64,000 bases of DNA from SIG575 sp045542485 (GCA_045542485.1 JAZQLC010000046.1:24906-88905); one strand, 5' to 3'; positions 1 to 9,206 are shown, counted from the first letter of the stretch. The notes: generated from the sequence alone by a model not told the origin. Numbers and translations: made by a program.

Positions 1-157
1 ATCTTACAGTAACAGAGCGTGAAGAAACGGTCTTACCCGCGTTTGCGTAATCATCTGCGTGAACTATCTGAAAATAACCGAATCTTATTATGAACACAAA
101 AAATATAAATGCAAAAATTCCGAGAATTGCATAATCTCTTTTGCTGAAAGAACGCAC
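1..157 (-). CDS. Class B penicillin-binding protein (PBP2-like), N-terminal fragment
   Basis: This is the first 52 codons of a leftward gene that runs off the left edge. It starts at a GTG with an AAAGGAGG site 8 nt upstream. The visible product has a short basic N-terminus (RSFSKRD), one hydrophobic segment at about residues 9-26, then the YFQIV and NAGKTVSSR-like sequence typical of the N-terminus of class B PBPs just before the pedestal domain. It is the last visible gene of the mre operon, where PBP2/MrdA transpeptidases usually sit. No catalytic motif is inside the window, so the assignment rests on the N-terminus and on context. Confidence 0.75.
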   Translation of the reverse strand, partial: MRSFSKRDYAILGIFAFIFFVFIIRFGYFQIVHADDYANAGKTVSSRSVTVR

Positions 158-245
158 TCGTGACACCTCCTTTGACAAATTTTATGATTGCTCAGGGTAG
201 CGCGAATAATCCGAACCCGTTTTTTACAGGCTGACTTCCGCCACC

Positions 246-758
246 TTATACTCTGAATGCTTTTTCGATGGGTCTTACTATCAGGTAAACAATTATTCCC
301 AGAATAACTGTGTAAATGCAGGAAAGAAAATAGAATGAGAAATAAACTGCACCTGCGCCCTCCGGGTGAGGAATGCAAACAAATAATATCCAATAAAGAG
401 TGTTATGGAGAAAAACTGTTCCCATTGTAAGCACAATGTTTCCGAAGAGAGTATTTCTTACTCTTCTTCTGACAAGCATTGAGATGAAAAACGCTGATAC
501 GCACAGAATAAGAGAATGATAAAAATATCCCTCCGACGCAACCGCGTCCCAGAGAAGACCTGCAATAAGACCGAAGACCATACTGACAATCTCACTCTCA
601 AACATGGCGATAGACACCACAACGGGAATCAGGAGCATAGCACTTGCCGAAAACATCTGCGGCAAAACATCAGGGGTGTTCTGCAGTACAGCAGAAAGAA
701 CAATGATAATTCCGAGAATAAGTCTTTTGATATAAATCGGTAAATTCTCTTTTATCAT
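246..758 (-). CDS. mreD: Rod shape-determining protein MreD
   Basis: A 170-residue, almost entirely hydrophobic protein with about five membrane segments, the size and character of MreD, the integral membrane partner of MreB/MreC in the elongasome. The local motif GLIAGLLWDAVASEG matches the conserved GF..GLL.D....G pattern of the family. It lies between mreC and a PBP2-like gene in the canonical order mreB-mreC-mreD-PBP, all leftward with short gaps. The ATG follows a GGTGGTGAAG-type ribosome site. Confidence 0.93.
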   Translation of the reverse strand: MIKENLPIYIKRLILGIIIVLSAVLQNTPDVLPQMFSASAMLLIPVVVSIAMFESEIVSMVFGLIAGLLWDAVASEGYFYHSLILCVSAFFISMLVRRRVRNTLFGNIVLTMGTVFLHNTLYWILFVCIPHPEGAGAVYFSFYFLSCIYTVILGIIVYLIVRPIEKAFRV

Positions 759-788
759 CCTTCTTCACCACCTTTTAAAAATAAAGAA

Positions 789-1643
789 TCAATCTGTTGT
801 AGTAACGCCCTGACCGTCGAAACTTTTGATAACGAAAACATCCTGAAGGTCAGTTATTTTTACACCGGGATTTATCACTGCATAGACAGAAATCGTCTGT
901 GTGTCATTGAGCACCTCTTCAACGGTACCGATAATAAGATCTTTGGGATAAACACCGCCGATACCCGATGTGCAAATGACCGAGCCGCCCGTAATTGACG
1001 TGGTTTTCTTAAGACCGGGAAGCATACATTTTCCATCAGCAGAAAGTGAGTTTGTTGTAGTCACATAACCGTATTCTCTGCTCTGGATATCGTAAGCACC
1101 TGCATTGACATCAGGGTCAAGAATAGTTTTGACAACTGCAGTGTTGAGCTTGACGCTCGACACAACTCCCACAAGATATTTTCCGTAAATCACAGGGTCA
1201 TTGACCGATATTCCTGCGTTAGTGCCCTTACCGATTACGAAAGAATAATACATATCTGCTGAATCTCTGGCAATAATTGATGCCGATTCAAATTCAAAAT
1301 CAGGATTGTCTTCTTTGATTTCAAGGAATTCCTCGTAAACCGCAAGTTTCTGTTTTGCCTGTTCAAACTCCACAAGCATAAGCTGATATCTTTCTATCTC
1401 AGCCTCAAGCTCTTCAATTTTTTCTCTGTAAGATGCTGCCGAGCGGAAATTTATTGCAAAATCCCCCATCTTCTCCGAAACATATGTTGAAAATCTTTCA
1501 ACGGGAGAAAAGGCTGCACTGATAACCGAGGCTATGGGCGAAGTGCCGTTGTGAGAAATCGTTGCAAAAACAGTACCCACAATAAGCGCTGCCACAACAC
1601 AGGCAAGAATTTTAAATTTTTTGCTTTTAAAAAATTCTACCAT
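789..1643 (-). CDS. mreC: Rod shape-determining protein MreC
   Basis: A 284-residue bitopic protein: short basic N-terminus, one membrane helix at about residues 10-30, a Glu/Lys-rich coiled coil at about 70-115, then the beta-rich extracytoplasmic MreC domain with the conserved pattern INDPVIYGKYLVGVV and a SGIGGVYPKDLIIG segment. MreC organises the elongation machinery outside the membrane and links MreB to PBP2. It lies between mreB and mreD with gaps of about 30 bp, so it is almost certainly cotranscribed with them. Confidence 0.96.
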   Translation of the reverse strand: MVEFFKSKKFKILACVVAALIVGTVFATISHNGTSPIASVISAAFSPVERFSTYVSEKMGDFAINFRSAASYREKIEELEAEIERYQLMLVEFEQAKQKLAVYEEFLEIKEDNPDFEFESASIIARDSADMYYSFVIGKGTNAGISVNDPVIYGKYLVGVVSSVKLNTAVVKTILDPDVNAGAYDIQSREYGYVTTTNSLSADGKCMLPGLKKTTSITGGSVICTSGIGGVYPKDLIIGTVEEVLNDTQTISVYAVINPGVKITDLQDVFVIKSFDGQGVTTTD

Positions 1644-1672
1644 CGTTCTGTTTCCTTTCGGAATTTTTATAA

Positions 1673-2662
1673 TTAAAGTGCGTTTGATTCGAGGCTGATA
1701 CCTGTTCCGTTCACAACGCAGTCCAGAGGATTCTGTGCGATATGCACGGGCATTTTTGTTTCGATTGCAATAAGCTTGTCGAGACCTCTGAGAAGTGCGC
1801 CGCCACCTGTGAGCATAATGCCGTTGTCGATAATGTCGGATGCAAGTTCGGGAGGAGTTTTCTCGAGAGTTGAACGGATTGCTTCAACAATAAGGCTTAC
1901 GGAATCTGCAAGAGCTTCTCTGATTTCGTCTGCTGAAATTTCGATAAGCTTGGGAAGACCGTCAATCTGGCTTCTGCCCTTTACTGTCATTGTGCCCTCG
2001 TTTTCATAAGGGTAAGCTGAGCCGATGTTGATTTTGATTTCTTCTGCTGTTCTTTCACCGATAAGAACATTGTATTTCTTTCTGATGTGAGCAATAATTG
2101 CCTCGTCAAGCTTGTCACCGGCGCATCTTGCAGAGCGAGATGTAACGATGTCACCAAGAGAGATAACTGCAACCTCAGCAGTACCGCCTCCGATATCAAC
2201 AACAAGACTTCCCTTTGCTTCTCTGACGGGAAGACCTGCGCCGATAGCCGCAGCCATAGGCTCTTCAATAAGGCTGACATATCTTGCACCGGCACTTCTT
2301 GCAGCGTCATGCACAGCTCGTCTTTCAACGCTTGTAACGCCTGAAGGAATACAGATTCTCACCTTTGCTCTTGAGAAGGGTGAGCCGCTGATTGCTCTTC
2401 TGATAAATTCCTTGAGCATATCTGATGTAACATCAAAGTCAGCAATAACACCGTCTTTGAGGGGGCGTACAGCCACGATTGAGCCGGGAGTTCTGCCGAT
2501 CATTTCTTTAGCTTCTGTTCCTACTGCCACAACCTTGGGAGGATTTGATCGTTCATCAACAGCAACAACTGAAGGCTCTCTGATGACAATACCCTTTCCC
2601 TTGACAAAAACAAGTGTGTTGGCAGTACCTAAATCTATTCCTACTTCCTGTGTGAATAACAT
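1673..2662 (-). CDS. mreB: Rod shape-determining protein MreB (actin homologue)
   Basis: A 329-residue MreB of full length. The phosphate-1 motif GIDLGTANTLVFVKGKG, the EEPMAAAIGAGLPV stretch, the phosphate-2 motif VVDIGGGTAEVAVIS and the adenosine motif LTGGGALLRGLD are all visible. MreB polymerises under the membrane and positions lateral wall synthesis. It starts 4 bp after the stop of the upstream lipoprotein gene and is followed by mreC and mreD. Confidence 0.98.
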   Translation of the reverse strand: MLFTQEVGIDLGTANTLVFVKGKGIVIREPSVVAVDERSNPPKVVAVGTEAKEMIGRTPGSIVAVRPLKDGVIADFDVTSDMLKEFIRRAISGSPFSRAKVRICIPSGVTSVERRAVHDAARSAGARYVSLIEEPMAAAIGAGLPVREAKGSLVVDIGGGTAEVAVISLGDIVTSRSARCAGDKLDEAIIAHIRKKYNVLIGERTAEEIKINIGSAYPYENEGTMTVKGRSQIDGLPKLIEISADEIREALADSVSLIVEAIRSTLEKTPPELASDIIDNGIMLTGGGALLRGLDKLIAIETKMPVHIAQNPLDCVVNGTGISLESNAL

Positions 2663-2666
2663 AACT

Positions 2667-3320
2667 CTATTCTCCTTTTCTGAATTTTATTGTATTGATA
2701 ATTTCTTCAAAATTTTCTTCTTCAAAAGCTTTTTCATCGGCAGTGATTTTCACACTGTATATTCTGTTCTCCGCCCGGAAAACATAAATTACAACTCTGT
2801 TTTCATAGCTGAGCTTTACTGCATTTCCGAAAGACAGAGCTGCTTCTTCCTCGTCTGCCTTACCGATTGCCCACATAATGTTTTTGATTTCATTGACATA
2901 CTCCCTTAAGGACATATCTTCCTTGCTGTTTATCGTGAGAGTTATTTTTCCTTTTACAAGCTTCACAATGTCATCGCTTTTGCTTGTCCAGCCCTCGGGG
3001 ATTGCCAACCTGAAAAACTTTGTGTGAAGTTCTCCGTCAGATATAAGAACCCGGGGGAACGACACCGACTTCGTGACATATTCACCTTCCGAATTTTTTC
3101 CGGGTTTTCCGTTTTCATCTGCCACGCATACGACAAGTCCGTCCTTGTCACCGATAACCAGAAAGCCCTCTTCATCCAGAAGTGCAGAATAGGTGTTACC
3201 CTCCGTATCGGTTACAGTCTTTGCCGTAAGAGTCTCTTTTTCTTCGCCTTTTCCGCAACCGCAAAATGACAAAAGCAGGGCACTCAGAACACAAAAAAAC
3301 AATATGAACTTTTTAACCAT
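2667..3320 (-). CDS. Lipoprotein of unknown function at head of mre operon
   Basis: A 217-residue protein with a signal peptide ending in a Cys-rich lipobox (LLLSFCGCG), hence probably a lipoprotein. The mature part is mixed alpha/beta, with a segment around residues 105-200 (FRLAIPEGW...VVIYVFRAENRIYSVKITADEK) resembling PsbP/DUF-type single-domain lipoproteins that bind no obvious cofactor. I do not recognise the family. It is the first gene of the mre transcription unit, 4 bp before mreB, so it may be coregulated with cell-wall elongation. Confidence 0.8.
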   Translation of the reverse strand: MVKKFILFFCVLSALLLSFCGCGKGEEKETLTAKTVTDTEGNTYSALLDEEGFLVIGDKDGLVVCVADENGKPGKNSEGEYVTKSVSFPRVLISDGELHTKFFRLAIPEGWTSKSDDIVKLVKGKITLTINSKEDMSLREYVNEIKNIMWAIGKADEEEAALSFGNAVKLSYENRVVIYVFRAENRIYSVKITADEKAFEEENFEEIINTIKFRKGE

Positions 3321-3356
3321 TTTCTGCTTTCACCACCCCAGGGTATTCATCTTAAC

Positions 3357-3385
3357 ATTATAGCACACAATAACAAATTTTTAAA
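3357..3385 (-). promoter_or_regulatory. Probable sigma-A promoter of the mre operon
   Basis: On the minus strand, TTTAAA and TATAAT are separated by 17 bp; the -10 is consensus and the -35 is weak. It lies about 40 bp upstream of the lipoprotein start, and no other match is visible in the divergent region with glnA. Confidence 0.5.
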
Positions 3386-3482
3386 GTGTTTATATTACAA
3401 AATTTATTTTAATTTTGTGAATTATATGTAATAGTAACTAATAATCTTATAATAAACCGAATTTTAACTGCACTTTTGTTAA

Positions 3483-3510
3483 TTGACAAAACATGACCTT
3501 GTGATATAAT
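3483..3510 (+). promoter_or_regulatory. Sigma-A promoter of glnA
   Basis: Consensus TTGACA and TATAAT with a 16-bp spacer, 38 bp upstream of the glnA ATG. I looked for a TnrA/GlnR dyad (TGTNA-N7-TNACA) around it and found none that fits. Confidence 0.8.
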
Positions 3511-3547
3511 TATAAATGGTTAAGTTTTGCAGAAGGAGATGTGCATT

Positions 3548-4867
3548 ATGCCTTACACAAAAGAAGATATACTCCGCATCGCTGAAGAAAAAGGCGTCGA
3601 GTTTATAAGACTTCAGTTCACAGACGTTTTCGGCACTCCGAAAAATGTTGCAATCACAGTAAAACAGCTTGAAAAAGCCCTTGACGGAGAGTGTATGTTT
3701 GACGGCTCTTCAATTGAAGGCTTTGTAAGAATAGATGAATCAGATATGTATCTGAAGCCCGATATGGACACTTTTGCAATTTTCCCCTGGTGTCCTGATA
3801 CAGCAAGAATGATCTGTGATGTTTACTCAACAGACGGCACTCCCTTTATGGGCGACCCGAGAAACATACTCAAAAAAGTTATCAAAGAAGCTGAGGATAT
3901 GGGTTACAGCTTCAATGTAGGTCCCGAATGTGAATTTTTCCTTTTCAAACGCGACGAAAAAGGAAATCCCACAACAAAAACTGCAGACAAGGCAGGTTAT
4001 TTTGATTTAGGTCCCATCGACCTCGGTGAAAACTGCCGCCGTGATATCTGTCTTGCACTTGAAAAAATCGGCTTTGAAATCGAAGCTGCCCACCACGAAT
4101 GTGCTGACGGTCAGCACGAAATCGGTTTCCGTTTCGGCGAAGTTCTTCATATTGCAGACGATGTTGTTACATTCAAATATGTTGTCAAGACTATTGCGGA
4201 AAAGCACGGTCTTCACGCAACATTTATGCCCAAACCCGTTTTCGGAATCTGCGGCTCAGGTATGCACACAAATATGTCTCTTTTCAAGAACGGTGAAAAC
4301 GCTTTCTATGACCCCGAAGATGAACTTGGCTTAAGCTCTGACGCTTATTCATTCATCGCAGGTATTATGGAACACATCAAGGGTATCACAAGCTTTGCAA
4401 ATCCCCTTGTCAACTCATACAAACGACTTGTTCCCGGTTACGAAGCTCCCGTTTACATCTCCTGGAGCGTAAGCAACCGAAGCAGTCTCCTGAGAATCCC
4501 CTCAGCAAGAGGCAAGGCAACACGAGTTGAATTGAGAAGCCCCGACCCCTCATGCAACCCCTATCTTGAAATGGCACTCTGCCTTGCAGCAGGTCTTGAC
4601 GGTATCAGAAGAAAGCTTAAACCCGTTGCTCCCATTTATGACAACCTTTACGATATGTCCGACGAAGAATTGAAAGAAAACAATGTTGAGATGCTTCCCA
4701 AAACTCTTCGCGAAGCAATCAAAGAAAGTATTGCCGATCCCTTTGTACGCGAAACTGTCGGTGAGCACATATTCGAAAAATATATCGAAGGTAAAAAAGC
4801 CGAATGGAAAGAGTACAGCATTATGGTTTCTCAGTGGGAAATCAATAACTACCTCATAAAATACTAA
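3548..4867 (+). CDS. glnA: Glutamine synthetase, type I
   Basis: A 439-residue GSI, full length for the short GSI-alpha type. Visible hallmarks are MFDGSSIEGFVRI near residue 50, the GPECEFFLF metal site, the glutamate-binding GSGMHTNMS segment, the ATP-site NSYKRLVPGYEAP and the SRGKATRVELRSPDPSCNPY region. It makes glutamine from glutamate, ammonia and ATP in the cytoplasm. The ATG at 3548 is chosen over an in-frame TTG upstream because AGAAGGAGAT sits 7 nt before it. No adenylylation loop of the proteobacterial long type is present. Confidence 0.98.
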   Translation: MPYTKEDILRIAEEKGVEFIRLQFTDVFGTPKNVAITVKQLEKALDGECMFDGSSIEGFVRIDESDMYLKPDMDTFAIFPWCPDTARMICDVYSTDGTPFMGDPRNILKKVIKEAEDMGYSFNVGPECEFFLFKRDEKGNPTTKTADKAGYFDLGPIDLGENCRRDICLALEKIGFEIEAAHHECADGQHEIGFRFGEVLHIADDVVTFKYVVKTIAEKHGLHATFMPKPVFGICGSGMHTNMSLFKNGENAFYDPEDELGLSSDAYSFIAGIMEHIKGITSFANPLVNSYKRLVPGYEAPVYISWSVSNRSSLLRIPSARGKATRVELRSPDPSCNPYLEMALCLAAGLDGIRRKLKPVAPIYDNLYDMSDEELKENNVEMLPKTLREAIKESIADPFVRETVGEHIFEKYIEGKKAEWKEYSIMVSQWEINNYLIKY

Positions 4868-4874
4868 AAAAATC

Positions 4875-4900
4875 AAAGCAGCTAAATTTTTAGCTGCTTT
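4875..4900 (+). terminator. Rho-independent terminator of glnA
   Basis: Hairpin with AAAGCAGCTA and TAGCTGCTTT arms followed by a T run, directly after the glnA stop. The next gene begins only about 15 bp later. Confidence 0.85.
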
Positions 4901-4915
4901 TTTGGAGTTGAAAAT

Positions 4916-6601
4916 ATGAAGAAAAACATCGGTGTTATAATCTGTGCAGCCGTGGCAGTGATTGCCGTGGTTGTATCCGTTTTCACTTTCTTTGAACACA
5001 GAGGAAATCTTGCAGAAATTGAAACAGAGCCCTCTTCAGGTTTTGAAAACAATGAAGGAACAACAGAACCTCAGGCAAAAGCCTTTTCCCCCTATGCTAC
5101 ATCTGCCACAAATCCCGAAAACTTCGGTCTCAAAACTGAGATTTATTCAGGTAGCACAAAAATCGAAGCCTTCTCTCTGGGTCAGATAAACTTCGGCACA
5201 GAGAACAACTACTCTGCCCTGGACGGCATTATCACTTTCAGAGGTAACAACTTCCGCGACAGCGCTGTTTTCGGCACGGCAGATCTGACAAACAAAAACT
5301 TTGAGGATACCTGGCAGGTAACAACAGGCGCACTTTCCTCAGGCTCAGGCTATCCTGCCTGGACGGGCAGCGGCTGGACAGGTCAGCCCCTCATCGTCAA
5401 GTGGGATGCTGAAACAAAAAGCCATATGAATATGTTCGATGACAAAAAGGCGAAAGAGGACCTTGTTGAAGTAATTTACGCCACCATGTCAGGCACTATT
5501 TATTTCCTTGACCTTGAAGACGGAACACCTACAAGAGAGTCAATAAGTCTTGGCTACACCTTCAAAGGCGCAGGTGCTCTTGACCCCAGAGGCTATCCTC
5601 TTATGTATGTGGGTGCAGGTGACTATAACCCCTCCGGCGCAGCACCGAAAATGTATATCATCAATCTTCTTGACTGCTCAATTCTCAAAGAATATAACGG
5701 CGCTGATTCCGTCGCACACAGAACATGGGGTGCTTTTGACTCCTCTGCTCTCGTATGCGCTGCAGCTGACACTCTCATTTATCCTTGTGAAAACGGACTT
5801 ATCTACACAATCCGTCTTAATTCAAACTACGACAAAACAAACGGCACAATGACCATCAATCCTGATGAGCCGATCAAGCTCAAGGTCACAACAAAGCGCA
5901 GTAACCTTACAACTTACTGGTACGGCTTCGAAACAAGCCCTGTAATCTACGATAAATATATGTACATCGCAGACAACGGCGGTTACCTCTACTGCATAGA
6001 TATGACAACACTTTCTGTTGTCTGGATGCAGGATGTTGTTGATGACACAAACTGCTCTCCCGTCCTTGAAAAAGAAGGCGATAAGGTTTATCTCTACATT
6101 TCCACATCTCTTCACTGGACTCAGCAGAACGGCAGAGGAGACATTCCCGTATTTAAAATTGACGCGGAAAACGGCGAAATCGTCTGGAAGCAGACATTCA
6201 ACTGCTCTACAATTCCCGACACATCAGGTGGTGTGCAGGGTACAATCGCTCTCGGCAAAAACGACTGTGCCGACTTCATCTATGTTCCCCTTGCACATTT
6301 CCCCGACAGATACCGCGGCGGTGTGGCTGCACTCAGAAAAGACACGGGTGAACAGGTATGGTTCTATGACGGCACAAATTACACCTGGTCTTCACCGGTT
6401 GTTGTGACAGGTGCAGACGGAAACAGCGTTGTAATCAATGCGGATGTATCAGGCGAACTTGTTATGCTTGACGCAAAAACAGGTGAGCTTATCAGAAAAA
6501 TCACTCCCGGCAGTCTCATCGAAGCTTCACCTGCAATTTATAACGATATGCTCGTTCTTGGTCTGAGAAATCAGAAAATCAAAGGAATAAAACTCTCATG
6601 A
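4916..6601 (+). CDS. Membrane-anchored PQQ-like beta-propeller protein
   Basis: A 561-residue protein with an N-terminal membrane helix at about residues 5-24, a Thr/Ser/Glu-rich linker to about residue 65, then a beta-propeller with repeated PQQ/quinoprotein-like blades (DAENGEIVWKQ, KDTGEQVWFYDG, DAKTGELIRKI). It resembles the BamB/PQQ-binding-like fold, but Gram-positives lack BamB's outer-membrane role, so it is probably an extracellular scaffold or sensor. Enzyme activity cannot be read from the sequence. Its GGAG site lies immediately behind the glnA terminator, leaving no room for a promoter, so expression probably depends on read-through. It overlaps hemW by 4 nt. Confidence 0.85.
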   Translation: MKKNIGVIICAAVAVIAVVVSVFTFFEHRGNLAEIETEPSSGFENNEGTTEPQAKAFSPYATSATNPENFGLKTEIYSGSTKIEAFSLGQINFGTENNYSALDGIITFRGNNFRDSAVFGTADLTNKNFEDTWQVTTGALSSGSGYPAWTGSGWTGQPLIVKWDAETKSHMNMFDDKKAKEDLVEVIYATMSGTIYFLDLEDGTPTRESISLGYTFKGAGALDPRGYPLMYVGAGDYNPSGAAPKMYIINLLDCSILKEYNGADSVAHRTWGAFDSSALVCAAADTLIYPCENGLIYTIRLNSNYDKTNGTMTINPDEPIKLKVTTKRSNLTTYWYGFETSPVIYDKYMYIADNGGYLYCIDMTTLSVVWMQDVVDDTNCSPVLEKEGDKVYLYISTSLHWTQQNGRGDIPVFKIDAENGEIVWKQTFNCSTIPDTSGGVQGTIALGKNDCADFIYVPLAHFPDRYRGGVAALRKDTGEQVWFYDGTNYTWSSPVVVTGADGNSVVINADVSGELVMLDAKTGELIRKITPGSLIEASPAIYNDMLVLGLRNQKIKGIKLS

Positions 6602-7689
6602 TGAAAAAAGGTGTTTATATTCACATTCCTTTCTGTCAGAGCAAGTGTCCCTACTGCGACTTTTATTCTATGAGGGGCACGGAAGAAAAGAAGGATTTGT
6701 ACCTTGACGCATTGATAAGAGAAATTTCTTCTCACAAAAATATATCTGCCGACACTATCTATTTAGGCGGCGGAACACCTTCGGTTTTCGGCAAAGAAAG
6801 ACTGAGAAAACTCATTGAAAGCGCAAAAAAACAGTTTCATTTTTCAGAGGGTGAAATCACTGTGGAAGTCAATCCCTCAAGCTGTGATGAAGAGTTAATC
6901 AAAACTCTTTCAGAAATCGGAGTAAACAGAATTTCAGTGGGGCTTCAATCGGCAATTAATGAAGAGAGAAAACTTCTCGGCAGACATTCAGATACGGAGA
7001 AAGTAAAAGAAGCAATTGAGTTTTGCAAAAAATACGAAACAGAAAACATATCACTGGATGTTATGCTGGGTGTCCCCGGACAAACAACAGAAAGCCTTGA
7101 AGAAACGCTCACTTTCGTCGTGAATTCAGGGGCAAAGCACATCAGCGCATATATCCTGAAAATCGAGGAAAATACACTCTTTTTCAGACGCAGAGACACT
7201 CTGCCTCTCCCCGACGAGGACACTGTCTGCGATATGTATGAATTTACTTGTGAATATCTTGAAAAAGCAGGATTTCACCAATATGAAATTTCCAACTTTT
7301 CAAAAGAAAATTATGAAAGCAAACACAATTTAAAATATTGGAATTCAGAAGAATATCTGGGCCTTGGTCCTGCCGCACATTCTTATCTTGACGGAAAAAG
7401 ATTCTATCACGAAAGAAACTTTGAAGAATATCTGAAAAATCCCACAGAATATATTCCCGACGGTGACGGCGGAAGCTTTGAAGAATTTTCAATGCTGAAG
7501 CTGAGACTGACAAAGGGCGTTTCCAAAAAAGAAATCTCCCAAAAATTCGGGGAAGAAAAATTCAAAAAGCTTCTGGAAAATTCGCAGAAATTCATCAATA
7601 TTAAGCTGATGGAATATGACGGAGAAAATCTGTTCTTTACAAGGCAGGGCTTTCTCCTTTCCAACACAATTTTATCCGAAATAATTTAA
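6598..7689 (+). CDS. hemW: Radical SAM heme chaperone HemW (CPO-like)
   Basis: A 363-residue HemN/HemW family protein starting VYIHIPFCQSKCPYCDFYS, the CxxxCxxC radical-SAM cluster motif with the additional HemW Cys. Other family features are the LGGGTPS motif and GLGPAAHSY near residue 260. True HemN enzymes carry a longer N-terminal extension that is absent here, so HemW, which delivers heme, is the better call. It starts at an ATG inside the stop region of the preceding gene (ATGA overlap), giving translational coupling. Confidence 0.92.
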   Translation: MMKKGVYIHIPFCQSKCPYCDFYSMRGTEEKKDLYLDALIREISSHKNISADTIYLGGGTPSVFGKERLRKLIESAKKQFHFSEGEITVEVNPSSCDEELIKTLSEIGVNRISVGLQSAINEERKLLGRHSDTEKVKEAIEFCKKYETENISLDVMLGVPGQTTESLEETLTFVVNSGAKHISAYILKIEENTLFFRRRDTLPLPDEDTVCDMYEFTCEYLEKAGFHQYEISNFSKENYESKHNLKYWNSEEYLGLGPAAHSYLDGKRFYHERNFEEYLKNPTEYIPDGDGGSFEEFSMLKLRLTKGVSKKEISQKFGEEKFKKLLENSQKFINIKLMEYDGENLFFTRQGFLLSNTILSEII

Positions 7690-7698
7690 GTGAAAAAT

Positions 7699-7720
7699 CC
7701 CCATCGCATCAGCGGTGGGG
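7699..7720. terminator. Terminator hairpin between convergent genes
   Basis: CCCCATCGC and GCGGTGGGG arms with a 4-nt loop between hemW and the leftward gene at 7728. The minus-strand side has the better T run (GGGGATTTTTC). Confidence 0.7.
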
Positions 7721-7727
7721 ATAAATT

Positions 7728-8195
7728 TTATATATCGTTGTAAAAATAATATAGTATCTGTGAATCCGTATCAAAATAATACATACAGAAGAATGTGTAA
7801 CTATTACCGTTTGAAATGTAATAATAATCACCCGTATCAATAACGGATTTATCGAAATCGAAAACTTCTTTTATACTCTCAATGCCATCCGAACCGAAGT
7901 TATTGATAAACGATTCATATCCGTCAATATATTTGAAAATTTCTTCTGCATCTTCTTTGGTCACTTTTTTGAAGGATTCCGCCGACTCCATATCTTCTTC
8001 GGAAACATTTTTATAAAAATATTTTCCATAGTCCGTGTAATCCTGCCAGAATCCATAGGAATAAATTTCCTTGCTTCTGTAAATGGGCAGTTCTTTGAGT
8101 ATAGGATTAGTAAAGTATGACAGGTAGTCAAAACCAAAATATCCTGCAAGTGCTATGACCAATATCGGCACTAAAACCCAAATAAGTTTTTTCAT
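7728..8195 (-). CDS. Hypothetical membrane-tethered protein
   Basis: A 155-residue protein with an N-terminal hydrophobic helix (about residues 4-22) and no lipobox Cys, then a Tyr- and acid-rich soluble part of no recognised family. It ends with an aromatic stretch (FFCMYYF...YYFYNDI). It is the last gene of a leftward unit with the DUF2975/XRE pair and begins 2 bp after the stop of the preceding gene. Probably extracellular and membrane-anchored; function unknown. Confidence 0.7.
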   Translation of the reverse strand: MKKLIWVLVPILVIALAGYFGFDYLSYFTNPILKELPIYRSKEIYSYGFWQDYTDYGKYFYKNVSEEDMESAESFKKVTKEDAEEIFKYIDGYESFINNFGSDGIESIKEVFDFDKSVIDTGDYYYISNGNSYTFFCMYYFDTDSQILYYFYNDI

Positions 8196-8197
8196 AT

Positions 8198-9001
8198 CTA
8201 TTCTCCTTTTACAGTAACGGTATCTGTTTTCGTATTCAGTATCAGAATCTCGTCATAGCATATTTCCATGGTTGTGAAGAATTCGCCTTTAATTGTATAA
8301 GACTCGTCTTTTTTAAAATCAAGACCCTCGTTTGAAGAAGAAAACTCAAAATCATTATAATACGGCACAATAAGTCTGAAGCTGACTTTTTCGTCTTTTT
8401 CTTTTGTAACATCTGATACATGACCCTCATACACAACCTCATAACCTTTCAGAATCTGGTCTGTGTTAAAGTTGTCATCAAAGTCATAGAGCTTCCAGCC
8501 GTTGCCAAGATTTATTATTTCAAAAGGCTTTTCGTCTCCCCTTTTCCATTCCGAAAAAACAATATTTTCTTCCTTGCAAAATTCCGCAAACTCTCTCTGG
8601 GTATCAAAGATGATTTCCGTTTCCTCTGCAGTATTGAATATGACAAATTTATCCTCTTCATCAGAAAGGTTATCGTAAACGCAGTGGAAAGCAACTGTAT
8701 CTTTTCCGTTGGTTGCATACTTTTTAACATCTTCCCATTCTTCAACAATATAATTTTTATTATTCTTGTCACCGTCGGCATAATAGTAGATGCTTTGCAT
8801 TTTGTTGTCGAGATTTTCGATGTAACAATCCTTGTGGATTTCAGTTACAGTGGTGCCCGATGAATTTTCTGTTTCAAAAAGATCCAACACCTGAAGAAAA
8901 ACAAAGCCGTAGAAAGATCCCGTCGATACACTGAGAAGTGCGTATTGCAAAACGAATAACGGAATCAGAAAAAACAGAGCTTTCCTTTTTACTTTTTTCA
9001 T
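8198..9001 (-). CDS. Hypothetical membrane-tethered protein
   Basis: A protein of 267 residues from the ATG at 9001, which follows the XRE stop by one base (TGATATG), so it is translationally coupled. It has a basic N-terminus (KKVKRK), one hydrophobic helix at about residues 8-32, then a hydrophilic extracellular region rich in Asp, Glu and aromatic residues. No motif or family is recognised. The in-frame upstream ATG at 9067 was rejected because it lies inside the XRE gene. Confidence 0.7.
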   Translation of the reverse strand: MKKVKRKALFFLIPLFVLQYALLSVSTGSFYGFVFLQVLDLFETENSSGTTVTEIHKDCYIENLDNKMQSIYYYADGDKNNKNYIVEEWEDVKKYATNGKDTVAFHCVYDNLSDEEDKFVIFNTAEETEIIFDTQREFAEFCKEENIVFSEWKRGDEKPFEIINLGNGWKLYDFDDNFNTDQILKGYEVVYEGHVSDVTKEKDEKVSFRLIVPYYNDFEFSSSNEGLDFKKDESYTIKGEFFTTMEICYDEILILNTKTDTVTVKGE

Positions 9002-9002
9002 A

Positions 9003-9206
9003 TCACTCTTCCACATATTCAATAATATCCTCAACTCTGCAATCAAGCGCCTTACAGATTGCATCAAGGGTTGAAAATCTTATTGCCTTCGCTTTGTTGT
9101 TTTTAAGGACAGAAAGATTTGCAAGAGTTATTCCCACTTTTTCAGAGAGCTCATTCAGCGACATTTTTCTTTTCGCCATCATTACATCAAGATTTATAAC
9201 TATCAT
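9003..9206 (-). CDS. Small XRE/Cro-type helix-turn-helix regulator
   Basis: A 67-residue single-domain Cro/C1-like protein. MSLNELSEKVGITLANLSVLKNN is a clear HTH, and the following FSTLDAICKALDCRVEDIIEY is the typical third and fourth helix. Such YozG-like regulators are often encoded next to DUF2975 membrane proteins, as here, and the pair may form a membrane-linked regulatory switch. It lies 15 bp downstream of the DUF2975 gene in the same unit. Confidence 0.9.
   Translation of the reverse strand: MIVINLDVMMAKRKMSLNELSEKVGITLANLSVLKNNKAKAIRFSTLDAICKALDCRVEDIIEYVEE

Noticed and set aside
2112..2909. A 265-codon ORF on the plus strand opposite mreB
   Set aside because: It is a shadow: its sequence is low in domain character, it overlaps mreB and the lipoprotein gene entirely, and it has no ribosome site.
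3361..3482. A GlnR/TnrA operator upstream of glnA
   Set aside because: The AT-rich region has partial resemblances, but no TGTNA-N7-TNACA arrangement is present.
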